A DNA stretch of 64,000 nt from Bufo bufo. Taxonomy: Eukaryota; Chordata; Amphibia; Anura; Bufonidae. The stretch covers positions 515,740,852-515,804,851 of the forward strand of contig NC_053390.1 in assembly GCF_905171765.1 (NCBI RefSeq), read 5' to 3'. A program made the translations under genes and the position numbers. Each line of letters starts with the position of its first letter. Within the stretch, counting starts at the first letter, position 1. This document shows, piece by piece, positions 34,530 to 46,339 of this stretch. Under the pieces are notes generated by a model. That model ran no database searches, was not told the DNA's origin, and saw only the letters and a program-made list of their open reading frames with translations.

Positions 34530-35720
34530 TTGGGTCACTTTTTTGGAGTTTCTACTTTAGGGGTGCATCAGGGGGACTTCAAATGGACATGGTGTCAAAA
34601 AAAACAGTCCAGCAAAATCTGCCTTCCAAAAACCGTATGGCATTCCCTTCCTTCTGCGCCCTGCCGTGTGCACGTACAGCGGTTTACGACCACATATGGG
34701 GTGTTTCTGTAAACTACAGAATCAGGGCCATAAATATTGAGTTTGGTTTGGCTGTTAACCCTTGCTTTGTAATTGGAAAAAAATAATTAAAATGGAAAAT
34801 CTGCCAAAAAAGTGAAATTTTTAAATTGTTTCTATTTTCCATTAATTCTTGTGGAACCCCCAAAGTGTTAACGACATTTGTAAAAACAGTTTTGAATACC
34901 TTGAGGGGTGTAGTTTCTTAGATGGGGTAACTTTTATGGAGTTTCTACTCTAGGGGTGCATCAGGGGGGCTTCAAATGGGACATGGTGTCAAAAAAACCA
35001 GTCCAGCAAAACCTGCCTTCCAAAAACCGTATGGCATTCCTTTCCTTCTGCGCCCTGCCGTGTTCCCGTACAGCGGTTTACGACCACATATGGGGTGTTT
35101 CTGTAAACTACAGAATCAGGGCCATAAATATTGAGTTTGGTTTAGCTGTTAACCCTTGCTTTGTAACTGGAAAATATTATTAAATTAGAAAATCTGCCAA
35201 AAAAGTGAAATTTTGAAATTGTATCTCTATTTTCCATTATTTTTTGTGGAACACCTAAAGGGTTAACAACGTTTGTAAAATCAGTTTTGAATACCTTGAG
35301 GGGTGTAGTTTCTTAGATGGGGTCACTTTTATGGAGTTTCTACTCTAGGGGTGCATCAGGGGGGCTTCAAATGGGACATGGTGTCAAAAATACCAGTCCA
35401 GCAAAACCTGCCTTCCAAAAACCGTATGGCATTCCTTTCCTTTTGCGCCCTGCCGTGTGCCCGTACAGCGGTTTACGAACACATATGGGGTTTTTCTGTA
35501 AACTACAGAATCAGGGCCATAAATAGTGAGTTTGGTTTGGCTGTTAACCCTTGCTTTGTAACTGGAAAAAAATTAATGGAAAATCTGCCCAAAAAGTGAA
35601 ATTTTTAAATTGTATCTCTATTTTCCATGAATTCTTGTGTAACACCTAAAGGGTTAACGACGTTTGTAAAATCAGTTTTGAATACCTTGAGGGGTGTAGT
35701 TTCTAGAATTGGGTAATTTT
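34530..35720. repeat. 394-bp tandem repeat, three copies
   Basis: GGGGTGCATCAGGGGG recurs near 34559, 34953 and 35347, each followed by CGTATGGCATTCC and CGTACAGCGGTTTACGA. The short open frames repeated here (for example 34475-34786, 34956-35183 and 35351-35599) are copies of the repeat and not genes. Confidence 0.88.
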
Positions 35721-36627
35721 TGGGTCGTTTCTATTATGTAAGCCTCGCAAAGTGACTTCAGACCTGAACTGGTCCCTAAAAATTGGGTTTTTGAAAATTT
35801 CTGAAAAATTTCAAGATTTGCTTCTAAACTTCTAAGCCTTGTAACATCACCAAAAAATAAAATATCATTCCCAAATTGATCCAAACATGAAGTAGACATA
35901 TGGGGAATGTAAAGTAATAACTATTTTTGGAGGTATTACTATGTATTTTAAAAGTAGAGAAATTGAAACTTGGAAATTTGCAATTTTTTATATGTTTGCT
36001 AAATTTGGTATTTTTTTATAAATAAAAATGTTTTTTTTTTTACTTCATTTTACCAGTGTCATGAAGTACAATATGTGATGAAAATGGCCTGGATAAGTCA
36101 AAGCGTTTTAAAGTTATCAGCACTTAAAGTGACACTGGTCAGATTTGCAAAAAATGGCCAAGTCCATAAGGTGAAATAGGGCTGAGTCCTTAAGGGGTTA
36201 AAGAATGCTATTATTTTCCATTTTGACCATGTTATAATGGAAAATAATCAAGTAAATGGGGTTCCGGGTCGCTCATCCCTCGTCTCCTTAGCAACCATGT
36301 GTGAAAATCGCACCGCATCTGCACTTGCTTGCGGATGTCGTGCGATTTTCACGCAGCCCCATTTATTTCCATGGGGCCTGCATTGCATGAAAAACGCAGA
36401 ATATAGAACATGCTGCGATTTTCACTCACTGCACAAGTGATGCATGAAAAACATCGCTCATGTACACAGCCCCATTGAAATAAATGGGTCAGGATTCAGT
36501 GCTGGTGCAATGCGTTCACCTCAGAATACTCGCCCGTGTGAAAGGGGCCTTATATCTTATGTCTGTGGAGGCTTGAATCCAGGTTTTTGCTGACAATTAC
36601 TGATGAAAATCACTGACCAAAACACTG

Positions 36628-37340
36628 CACTATTGCCGTTATTTCTGTTGAAAGCGCATAGGGGCGTATTTCAGTACTACAAGAAAAATATATACACACT
36701 TCACTCTTTACATTTTTCTGGTCAAAGCGTATGCGGTCGTATTTCAGTAGAACAAGAAAAATATATTCTCAGTGCATTTCTGCAGTTAATTCTGGTAAAA
36801 GCAGATAGTGGCCTATTTTAGTCCAACAAGAAAAATATATTCTCAGTTCACTTCTGCAGTTATTTCTGTTGAAAGTGCATAGGGGTGTATAACAGTAAAA
36901 AAAGAAAAATATACTGTATATGCACCGCACTGTTGCAGTTATTTATGGTGAAAGCATGTAGAGGCGTATTTCAGTACTACAGAAAAATATTTATACGCAC
37001 TTCACTCTTTAAGTTTTTATAGGTCGAATCATATAGGGGCCGATTTCAGTAAAACAAGAAAAATATATTCTCAGTTCACTTCTGCTATTATTTTTTGGTA
37101 AAAGTGTATAGTGGCCTATTTCAGTCCAACAAGAAAAATATACTCTCAGTTCACTTCTGCAGTTATTTTTGTTGAAAGCGTATAGGGGTGCACTGCACTG
37201 TTGCAGTTATTTCTAGTGAGGAGCGTATTTCAGTACAACAAGAAAAACATATTCTCAGTTCACTTTTGCAGTTAATTGTGGTGAAAGCGTTTAGTGGCCT
37301 ATTTCAGTACAAAAACAAAAATATATTTGTCGCTTTTAGG
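36628..37340. repeat. 73-75 bp tandem array upstream of the hAT-C transposase
   Basis: About nine to ten direct copies of a unit containing GCAGTTATTTCTG, a GTATTTCAGTAC-like block and CAAGAAAAATATATTCTCAG. The unit resembles that of the array in hAT-D (46340-47590) in length and in the GCAGTTAT and AAAATATAT blocks. Confidence 0.85.
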
Positions 37341-38639
37341 GGTGTTTTAATTTTCATTGAATTTATTTAGTTCAGCTAAAATTATGTCAGGCAGAGAAGT
37401 GCCAGGCCATGCACAGAGGAGTGGCAGAAGCATAAATGTTTCTGGCGCAAGCAGAGGTCGCAGCAGAGTAAGGGGGCGTGGCAGCAGGAGTCGCAGCGAG
37501 AGGCCTGAGCTCCCAGTGTCATCTAGCGGTCGTGTCTTGACCATCAACCCAGCGGTTCTTGATTGGTTAACTTAATCATCCACGTCATCCCAAGTGACAT
37601 CAGACACAACCCTTAGTTGGCATGGCCCGGGAGCAGGCACTATTCCCTCACCTGTCCTCATCCTGCCTCTGTCCTTTTCTGTTCCCTCAACGCGAGAAGT
37701 ACTATATGCTGTGGGCTCAGCTCCACTATACAGCGAGGACAAGCTACTAGAGAACTGTCAGCAGCTACTGCCCAGCCAAGATCTGGAGGAGACATCCGCT
37801 GCTTCCTCCGCTAGGCAGGCAAGTAGTGATGAGGAGAGTGGTGCGGGAGCTTGTGTTGCAAGCGGTCAGGATCCTGACCCAGAGACCGTTGAGGAGGACA
37901 TCAGTGACGTGCAGACACTACTCGATGATGTAGCCGATCGCATTTGGGAGCCGGGTGAAGAAGGGGCTTCATTATCTTTAGGAGAAGAGGGTGGCAGCTT
38001 GCCCATCAAGCAGCGGCTGAGCCAGCAAGTTGCTAGCGTGGTCGGGAGTCAGCAGGGTGGCAGCAGTGGGAGGTCGGGAGCCAAATGGGCATGGGGTAGA
38101 CAACCCGCTTTGCAGCAGCCTACCTGCCCGAAAAGGAGTGGTGCACGGGTTCACGAAAACAGTCATCCAGTGAGTAGTGTTGGGGGGAAAATCAGGTACT
38201 CGTTGGTATGGCAGTTTTTTGTGAAGCCGCCGGAGGAGGTCAACATGGCCATATGTAGAATATGTGGGCAGAAGGTAAAGCGTGTCCAGGGTGCCAATGT
38301 CAACATCTGGAGCGTCACCTTGGCTATGTCAACATCTGGAGCGTCACCTTAAAGTGCCCTGGGAGTACCATGGCTCCTATGTGATGGTCCAGCCTGCGGC
38401 AGCAGCCACTGCATCACCCAGTGGCACGCCGCACCCGATTTCAGGCAATCAAGCCTCCACCATCTCAGCCGAAGGGAGCTGTCTGTCGTTGCCATTGTCT
38501 GCTGTTCCTGTTCCTCCTACTCGTCGTCAGTCGTTCCGTCAGCAATCGATCACCAAAGCGATTGCCAAGAGACGACAGTATGCGTGCACGCATCCAACGA
38601 CACAGAAGCTGAACGTGCTACTGTCCAAGTGCAGTGAGC

Positions 38640-39395
38640 CAGACCAACAGGGGAATTATATGTGAGGTCACGGTGTGAGCATTAGGTGGGCCGAGATAAA
38701 TACAGTTCTGGTTACTTATGGTTATGTCGTCCCTGGGCAGGCCTGCACAGGTGATGAGGAGAACGGCACAGGAATTCTCTGGGGCACACTCTGGTGTAAG
38801 GGACACAGGCCAGATGGTGGTTCGAGGTGCCCTTGATGGTCTGTATTAATGTGCCTATGGCAAGGTCCCTTGTAGTCGTGACACCAGTACCTTTTATGGT
38901 GGTACAACCATTTACTGTAGTGTTAACAGAGGAATTGGAGACTGAGACAAGGATGGTGCAAACCAGCTTATAACTCTTACTGAACGTTGCTCCTGGTAAT
39001 GGTTACATCCAAGTACAAAACATGAACTCTAGTACATCCAGATATGAAATACAGTCTCTTCAAGAGGGACAGAGGTAAAGCTGCAAGAGGTACACTGCTC
39101 ACAGGTGTGATGTCTGTCTCTCAGGCTATTAATGATATAGGTTTTATGCTTACTGGTAGGGGACTTCTACGCTGGTCCCTGTTATCCCAGTGCAGGTTAG
39201 TGAGGCTGCTGGAGGCTGGTAAATCCTTCACTTTTAACTCCAAAGATCCTAAGGCGCATATAGCGATGGCCGTAACCCTTTGGGTCTCTGTTTCTTTAGT
39301 GCTTTCTGGATTAATATCCTTTTCTGAAGCTAATTTTCTAGCTGATGTCCACTAACTCTTAGAAGAGTTCTGAGCAAGGTGTGGACCACTTCAGG
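38640..39395. other. Unclassified insertion replacing part of the hAT-C transposase
   Basis: Alignment with hAT-D breaks at about 38635 and resumes at about 39395 (GAGAGTCCCAAGCCATCA). Roughly 750 bp replace about 110 bp. The insert has no repeat ends, duplication or protein domain that I can recognise. It may be a truncated LTR or a rearrangement. Confidence 0.5.
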
Positions 39396-40547
39396 TTGAG
39401 AGTCCCAAGCCATCATTTATTTGCCAAAAAAGCAGTACCAGCCCTGCACAAACATGTAGAACAAAAGGTGGGCCAGTCCTTGACCCTGTCGGTGTCTGCC
39501 AAAGTGCACGGCAGCGCCAATGCGTGGAGCTGTAACTACGGTCAGGGACAATAAATGTCCTTTACGGCCCACTGGGTGAATGTGGTTCCTGCACAGCCAC
39601 ACCAGCAACTTGGCCAAGTGACGCCGCTTCCGCCTCCACGTTCTCACGCAATTGGTCCAGAGACAATGTCCACCTCTGCCTCCTCATCCTCCACCATGTC
39701 CTCAGCCTCCACTGCAGGGACAAGTCACAGTACCCCTCCAGCATACCACATGTGCAGGGCACGGTGGTGTCACGCTGTTCTGCACCTGGTTTGCCTTGGT
39801 GAACGAAGTCACACAGGGGAGGAACTGCTCTGTGTGATGCATAAAAAAATCGAATCCTGGCTTTCTCCGTGACAACTGAAAATCAGAACCATGGTGACTG
39901 ACAACGAGAAGAAAATGGTGTCAAGGAAGGCTGAGCCCTGCGCCCTGCATGGCACACGTGTTCAATCTGGTTCTCAAGTGGTTTCTGAAGTCTTCAACCC
40001 ATCTGCAAGACATCCTAAAACGGGCCAGGAAACTTTGCATGCACTTCAGCCACTCGTACACCGCAAAGCACACCCTGTTTGAGCTGCAGCGGCAGAACGG
40101 CATCCCCCAACATAGGCTAATATGCAATGTTTCCACCCGTTAGAATTCCACCCTCCATATGTTGGACCGACTATACGAACAGAGAAAGGTCATCAACGAT
40201 TTCTTGATGATGCAAGCGGATAGAAATATGCCACTGTGTAACTTCGATGTCAGCCAGTGGCAGCTCATGCGTGACACCTGCCATTTGCTCAGGCCACGTT
40301 ATTTGTGTCACAAGGACTACGGAACTATGGAACAGATGCTGGTAAAAATGGCTGGTCAGGGGACAGGAGACGTGTCACGGCCACTTGAGCCCTGTGGGGG
40401 CTGAACTGGAAGAGGGGGATGATGGCATTGGAGAACAGGCAATGTGTCGAGAAATGGGTGGTTTTTCTACTTAGCTGACAGGACAGGAGGAGCAGGAGCA
40501 GCCAGAGGAGCTACAGGGCGATGCGGAAGACGAGACAGAGGACCCGG

Positions 40548-41095
40548 TGTCACGGCAAGTGGGGATAAGAGGAACACCAAGTAAACAACCAGCAACAGGT
40601 AAACAGACTAGGCCCCAAAGCTAGGGAGGAGGGAATGGTAACCTCCTAACAATCCCTGAGCCTCTCCCTGACTGCTGACAGTATGAGCAAGTCCTGATGG
40701 TGAACGAACTCATACGCTGGAACCTAAGCTCTGCTGACACTGAAGCAAACCCTAACTTAGGGAGTGGGGAATGAGACAGCCAGTACCTTTCACAGTGTAG
40801 GGACCAGCATCTCACGCACAAAGGGGAGAACAGAAGGACTTAGCTAGAGATGAGCGGTAAGAAGAGGCTCCACAAACAACCTGTATAGAAATTCAGAAGG
40901 AAAATATCAACCGCAAAGTTAGCAGTAAGGGGTGGACTTAAATAGAGCCTCTTAAACAGCTAACGAGCAGCACCTGTGGAGGTGGGATCCTACCCAACAT
41001 AAACAGAAGGGAAACACAGAAAGACCTGTCAGATAGACTCACGTGCTGCAAGTCTATCCAATCTTCTCAGATATCTCACAGGGCAGGCAGTTACA
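40548..41095. mobile_element. Solo LTR, 548 bp, inside hAT-C
   Basis: It begins TGTCACGG and ends GTTACA. The flanking 5-mers CCCGG (40543-40547) and CTCGG (41096-41100) differ by one transition. hAT-D has the uninterrupted site. On the minus strand TATTTAAGTCC could be a TATA-type promoter, which would make minus the transcribed strand. No internal retroelement sequence is present. Confidence 0.75.
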
Positions 41096-42059
41096 CTCGG
41101 ACACACCGTGGCAGTATGCAGTGGAGATGGAGGCAGGAGTCCCTCCGAGCCACTTGCCCAAATGGCCCGATGCATACTCACTTGCTTGCGTAGTGAAAGC
41201 CAAATTTTCACCTTTCGGCAGATGGATGATTTCTGGCTCTCCACCTTGTTGTACCCTTGCTACCGGTCCAGAATGAAGGCCTTTTTTACACCCACCAACA
41301 GGGAGGACAAACTGAACTACTACAGAGACATCCTATGTAGTCAGTTGGCCACTGCCTATCTGCGCCATCATCCATCCTCTCGAAGGTCTGACCGGGGGGG
41401 CCCTCTGCGCTTATGTTCCACTGCCATGGCTTCTGGGGAGGGTTGGGGTGGCAGGATCAGTACCAGCTCCATCAGCAGCAGCCTGAGACTACAGTCGCTG
41501 ATGAGTAGCTTTCTTCACCTGCATAGTGAAGAAACTACTCACCAGCAGTAGCAGCAGGTAGACCTGGAGCAGGACCTGAACCAGCAGGTGGTGGCATACT
41601 TGGACAGCACCCTGCCAACCCACATTGAAGATCTGCTGGACTACTGGGAAGCCAAACTGGATTTATGGCTGCAACTAGCAGAGTTTGCCCTGGAAAAGTT
41701 GTCTTGCCCGGCCAGTAGTGTGGCATCAGAGCAGGTGTTTAGTACTGCGAGGGTCATAGTTATCCCAAGGAGAACTCACCTGTCCAACCAAAATGTGGAG
41801 AGACTGACCTTTGTCAAGATGAATCAGGCGTGGATCAGTCAGGATTTCCACCCACCAATGCCTGATGCATTTGATTAGATAATCCATGCCACCTCACCCA
41901 AACCTTAAAAAAAAGAGACCGGTTTCTTATGGCTACCTGCCTCAGCTTCTATTCTGATGCTGCCACCCACCTGATGTCACACAAATCTGATGCCAAGTGC
42001 TCCTTCTTTCACCCACCTTCGTAAGTGGGTACTGGTATTCCCACCCACCGGCTCACTCT

Positions 42060-43040
42060 GTTAACGGGTCACTTTGTGGTCTCCTGATGCTGCTCCTGCC
42101 ATCTCCACACTATGTCACCTTGCCACTCTGTGGTATCCTGATGATGCTGCCATCTCCACACTATGTCACCTTCCCGCCCTGTGGTATCCTCCTGATGCTG
42201 CTGCTACCGCCACCTCCAGACTCTGTCATTGTGCCACTTGGTGGCCTTCTCATGATGCTGCTGCCACCTACAGACTCGGTCATTGTGCTACTCGGAGGCC
42301 TCCTCATACTGCTGCCAACTCCAGACTCTGTCATTGTGCCACTTGGTGGCCTTCTCGTGATGCTGCTGCTGTCGCCACCTCCAGACTCGGTCATTGTGCC
42401 ACTCGGAGGCCTCCTCATACTGCTGCCAACTCCAGACTCTGTCATTGTGCCACTTGGTGGCCTTCTCGTGATGCTGCTAACTTCATACTCGGTCATTGTG
42501 CCACTCGGTGGCCTTCTCCTGATGCTGCCAACTCCATACTCTGTCATTGTGCCGCTCGGTGGCTTTCTCCTGATGCTGCCAACTCCATACTCTGTCATTG
42601 TGCTACTCGGTGTCCTTCTCCTAATGCTGCTGTTGTGCCACCTCCAGACTCAGTCAGTGGCCTCCTCATACTGCTGCCAACTCCAGAATCTGTCATTGTG
42701 CCACTCGGTGGCCTTCTCCTGATGCTGACAGCTCATTACTCGGTCATTGTGCCACTAGGTGGCCTACTCCTGATGCTGCCAACTCCATATTCTGTCATTG
42801 TGCCACTCGGGGGCCTTCTCCTGATGCTGCCAACTCCATACTCGGTCATTGTGCCACTCAGTGGCCTTCTCCTGATGCTGCCACCACCTCCAGACTCGGT
42901 CATTGTGCCACTCGGTGGTCTTCTCATACTGCTTCCACCTCCAGACCCTGTCATTGGGCCACTCTGTGGTTTCCTCATGCTGCTTCCACCTCACCACTAT
43001 GTCATAGGTCCACTCTGTGGACTTCTCATGCTGTTCCCAC
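42060..43040. repeat. 51-bp minisatellite in hAT-C
   Basis: About 17-19 direct copies of a unit with GTGCCACTCGGTGGCCTT, CTCCTGATGCTGC and CTCTGTCATT. The commonest spacing is 51 bp (for example 42491, 42541, 42592). As 51 is a multiple of three, long open frames appear on both strands (such as 42074-43219 plus and 42161-42598 minus). I regard these as by-products. Confidence 0.9.
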
Positions 43041-43474
43041 CCTCCCCACTTCATGACTGGTCCACTATTTTGGCTTTCAGCCTGGCTGACATCATCATTT
43101 ATTTGACCTTTCTTCTGATCTGTCAGAAGGAAGGAAAAATTAGATGCACAACGAATCCTGTCTGTGTAGCAGCTGTAAGGCCTGTATGGTCCCATCAGAA
43201 TTGGCTTATGATTTGGTAGCCAAAAGCAGGAGTGGGTACAAAACACAGAAGACATGCAAATATTCCATTCACGTGTCATCTCTGTTTTAGATCCACTCCT
43301 GTTTTTTTGGCATTAGCAATACTGATGGATTATTGAGCAAATGCTGACCGAGTGAAGGTGTATGCTCCACAGACAGGATCCGTTTTTTGTGGGTTATTGT
43401 TCTGATGGATCAGAGGAAAAACTAATTAATCAGGGACGTCAACACAAACTTACTGCTGACACCATCTCCACTCT
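43041..43474. other. Unassigned sequence after the minisatellite
   Basis: Probably the remaining 3' part of hAT-C or its flank. No gene, terminus or duplication was recognised. Confidence 0.4.
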
Positions 43475-43650
43475 AGATAAATGAAAGAATGGACCAGCAC
43501 TTGCTGTTAGCATATAATCTTGTGATTTATTGTCACATTTCAGTGACGCGTTTCTGCATAATTGTATGCCGAAACGCTTCACTGCAATGTGCCAATAAAT
43601 CGCAAGATTATATACTAACAGCGAGTGCCGGTCCGTTCTTTCTTTTATCT
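43475..43650. repeat. 176-bp near-perfect hairpin
   Basis: Two arms of about 88 bp are inverted complements with few mismatches, from AGATAAATGAAAGAA to TTCTTTCTTTTATCT, with a centre at GCATAATTGTATGC. A Tc1 element begins at its right edge. It is a foldback MITE or a MITE remnant, with no coding potential. Confidence 0.85.
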
Positions 43651-43651
43651 A

Positions 43652-45277
43652 CAGTGGGATGCGAAAGTTTGGGCAACCTTGTTAATCGTCATGATTTTCC
43701 TGTATAAAATGTTGGTTGTTACGATAAAAAATGTCAGTTAAATATATCATATAGGAGACACACACAGTGAAATTTGAGAAGTGAAATTAAGTTTATTGGA
43801 TTTACAGAAAGTGTGCTATAATTGTTTAAACAAAATTAGGCAGGTGCATAAATTTGGGCACCACAAAAAAGAAATGAAATCAATATTTTGTAGATCCTCC
43901 TTTTGCAGAAATTACAGCCTCTAAACGATTCCTGTAGGTTCCAATGAGAGTCTGGATTCTGGTTGAAGGTATTTTGGACCATTCCTCTTTGCAAAACATC
44001 TTTAGTTCATTCAGGTTTGATGGCTTCCGAGCATGGACAGCTCTCTTTAAGTCACACCACAGATTTTCAATTATATTCAGGTCTGGGGACTGAGATGGCC
44101 ATTCCAGAATGTTGTACTTGTTCCTCTGCATAAATGCCTTAGTGGATTTTGAGCAGTGTTTAGGGTCGTTGTCTTGTTGAAAGATCCAGCCCCGGCGCAG
44201 CTTCAGCTTTGTCACTGATTCCTGGACATTGGTCTCAAGAATCTGCTGATACTGAGTGGAATCCATGCGTCCCTCAACTTTGACAAGATTCCCAGTCCCT
44301 GCACTGGCCACACAGCCCCACAGCATGATGGAACCACCACCATATTTTACCGTAGGTAGCAGGTGTTTTTCCTGGAATGCTGTGTTCTTTTTCCTCCATG
44401 CATAACGCCCCTTGTTATGGCCAAATAACTCAATTTTAGTTTCATCAGTCCACAGCACCTTATTCTAAAATGAAGCTGGCTTGTCCAAATGTGCTTTAGC
44501 CTACCTAAAGCGGCACTTTTTGTGCTGTGGGCGGAGAAAAGGTTTCCTCTGCATCACTCTCGCATACAGCATCTCCTTGTGTAAAGTGCGCCGAATGGTT
44601 GAACGATGCACAGTGACTCCATCTGCAGCAAAATGATGTTGTAGGTCGTTGGTGCTGGTCTGTGGGTTGACTCTGACTGTTCTCACCATTCGTCGCTTCT
44701 GTCTATCCGAGATTTTTCTTGGTCTGCCACTTCGAGCCTTAACTTGAACTGAGCCTGTGGTCTTCCATTTCCTCAATATGTTCCTAACTGTGGAAACAGA
44801 CAGCTGAAATCTCTGAGACAGCTTTCTGTATCCTTCCCCTAAACCATGATGGTGAACAATCTTTGTCTTCAGGTCATTTGAGAGTTGTTTTGAGACCCCC
44901 ATGTTGCTACTCTTCAGAGAAAATTTAAAGAGGAGGGAAACTTACAATTGCCCCTCTTAAATACTCTTTCTCACCTGTGTATGTAGGTCAGGGGTCACTG
45001 AGTTACCAAGCCAATTTGAGTTCCAATAATTAGTTCTAAAGGTTTTGGAATCAATAAAATGACAACAGTGCCCAAATGTATGCACCTGCCTAATTTTGTT
45101 TAAACAATTATAGCACACTTTCTGTAAATCCAATAAACTTAATTTCACTTCTCAAATATCACTGTGTGTGTCTCCTATATGATATATTTAACTGACATTT
45201 TTTATCGTAACAACCAACAATTTATACAGGAAAATCATGACGATTAACAAGGTTGCCCAAACTTTCGCATCCCACTG
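43652..45277 (-). mobile_element. Tc1 element, DD34E type, 1626 bp (copy 1)
   Basis: Flanked by TA (43650-43651 and 45278-45279). The inverted ends, starting CAGTGGGATGCGAAAGTTTG, extend more than 200 bp. The transposase reads on the minus strand and contains two stop codons shared with the copy at 54758-58311. Confidence 0.93.
43880..44902 (-). pseudogene. Tc1 transposase, DD34E, with two in-frame stops (copy 1)
   Basis: The start is MGVSKQLSND at 44902. The N-terminal part (helix-turn-helix, then the basic GRPRKISDRQKRR linker) is open to 44501. Two TAG codons about 11 residues apart then interrupt the frame just before the first catalytic block. The remainder (44458-43880) is open, with WTDE, the QDNDPKH block and SPDLNIIENLW. 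There are 34 residues between the second Asp and the Glu. Total length would be about 340 residues, normal for Tc1. There is no frameshift, only the two stops, which are identical in the second copy. Confidence 0.92.
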
Positions 45278-45279
45278 TA

Positions 45280-46339
45280 CATGGGACGTCGCCCTGGGAC
45301 ACGCGCACCGCCACTCTATTTCCCGCAGTGCCGATCGATATATTGTATACACCCTCTCCACTCTGTCAGGGGGGTTCTACTTGTATAAGAGTTTAATAGA
45401 ACAGGTTCTGTAGACATCTATGTGGAATCAGCTGACGAGGGTGTAAAAGGACTGCGCTTCTTCTTAAAGCTAACATCGACCTGTAAGACTGAGTTAATAA
45501 ATGATGATGTCAGCCAGGCCGATGAACGGTTACCCATGCTGTGCTCCCTCCAGGTTGGCGTCATCCCGGAGGGAGTACAGCATTGGTAACCGTTCGTCGT
45601 CCATTTGATTATTATGGAATGTGTTTTCTGCACTTGTACTTTATTGTTAATCATGTTTGTATAGATGGACAGGTTCATGAACGTAGTATCCGCTGTGTTC
45701 ATCCTCCAGATGATGTTGCCTTTTCCCCGCATCTATGTTCTTTTAATCATGTTTGTGAGATAGCTTTTTGTAATTATGTAATAAAATGACATTAATTTAT
45801 AAGCGGTCTGGTAGTTGTTTATAGGTTTTATGCCTGTTTAAATAGCAGAACAAGTGGGTCACATGATGTGGCCAGCCTCACGTGACCCAAGTCCAGCCAA
45901 AACCATCTGAGCGCCGAGAGATTGCGCTATGCGCTCAGTACCTCTTTCAGCTAGGAGGATGCCTCCCACGCTGGCGAGGTGTGTGCGGCTGGGTCCTCCC
46001 CGCCTCCTGGTCCCCATGGAGACGAGGACGCATGCCGCATCCTCGCTCCTGCACAGATGCGGGATGCCGGCGGCGGCGCAAGAAGAAAGGGCGTCGCCAG
46101 GCTCCCTGCTACAGAAAGGATAGAGAGGAATCATTCCACAGCATTTATGTTGAACAGGGTTTAGTAGGGGAAGTTACAGCCTGGGTAATAGGAACAAACC
46201 TATTACACCTTGCTGCACTCACTGGAGACCCAAATTTCCATTATACAGCTTTGTATTTCCAGCAAACCATTCTTGCTATTGGGGTGTTGCAGCCATTAAC
46301 AGGGTTTATTACAAGTAAATATTTCTATGTCTTATTTGC
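45280..46339. other. Unassigned region with hairpin, before the hAT-D array
   Basis: Contains a hairpin at 45521-45598, then GC-rich sequence (45900-46110). A 161-codon plus-strand frame (45882-46367) crosses it, but it has no recognisable domain and runs into the tandem array, so I do not call it a gene. The left end of hAT-D probably lies here but was not located. Confidence 0.4.
45521..45598. repeat. 78-bp hairpin with 31-bp arms
   Basis: GATGAACGGTTACCCATG through CTCCCTCC is mirrored by GGAGGGAGTACAGCATTGG through CGTTCGTC with three mismatches. Confidence 0.85.

Larger units (their letters stand above)
26980..36197. mobile_element. Outer piggyBac-like element, non-autonomous
   Basis: It is flanked by TTAA at 26976-26979 and 36198-36201. 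The first and last 16 bp are perfect inverted copies, CCCCTTAAGGACTCAG. Its own sequence is about 3.35 kb: 26980-27729 and 33594-36197. The middle is a second TTAA-flanked element. It has no transposase of its own and carries the 355-bp-type and 394-bp-type repeats shared with the element at 22740-25192. Confidence 0.9.
26271..36549. mobile_element. Harbinger-type MITE, split by piggyBac-like elements
   Basis: The ends GGCCCACTTCACACGGGCG and CGCCCGTGTGAAAGGGGCC are inverted copies flanked by TTA (26268-26270 and 36550-36552). About 1057 bp remain once the inner element at 26980-36197 is removed. Internal arms with ATTATTTTCCATTATAACATGG and CAGCAGGA/TCCTGCTGAA motifs form further palindromes. 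No transposase is present. Confidence 0.8.
26165..36627. mobile_element. Outermost MITE of a four-level nest
   Basis: The left part (TTCACACATCAGTGTTCGG to CAGATCTTTCCC, ending 26270) and right part (TATATCTTATGTCTGTGG to CACTGACCAAAACACTG, 36550-36627) are two halves of one short palindromic element. It was split at TTA by a Harbinger-type MITE. The right terminal bases are missing where hAT-C sequence begins. The superfamily was not determined. Confidence 0.7.
37384..41878 (+). pseudogene. hAT transposase with BED finger (hAT-C copy, inactivated)
   Basis: The start ATG is at 37384, with a basic RGRSRVRGRGSR N-terminus. An acidic Ser-rich region follows, then a BED finger near 38195-38345 (CRICGQKV), then hAT catalytic blocks near 39555-40320 (FTAHWVNVV, NSTLHMLDRLYEQ), and the C-terminal dimerisation region at 41640-41840 ending in a stop at 41876-41878. 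Damage includes a stop after codon 63 (37573-37575), a frameshift in the BED region with a short duplicated segment (38305-38350), an unclassified replacement at 38640-39395, TAG at 40141-40143 where hAT-D has the Trp codon, and a solo LTR at 40548-41095. The family differs clearly from hAT-A/B. Confidence 0.85.
36628..43060 (+). mobile_element. hAT-C: decayed BED-hAT element of a second family
   Basis: A 73-75 bp subterminal array (36628-37340), a plus-strand transposase pseudogene (37384-41878) and a 51-bp minisatellite (to 43040) follow one another. This matches the layout of hAT-D. The left end abuts the broken MITE at 36627. I could not identify either terminal inverted repeat or a target duplication, so both limits are approximate. 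Confidence 0.7.

Noticed and set aside
34475..35599. Three similar 75-103 codon frames as a gene family
   Set aside because: They are copies of the 394-bp tandem repeat in a non-autonomous piggyBac-like element.
42074..43219. 381-codon and 241-codon frames resembling a Leu-rich membrane protein
   Set aside because: The period of the underlying repeat is 51 bp, a multiple of three, so any stop-free unit gives a long frame on either strand. There is no start context or domain.
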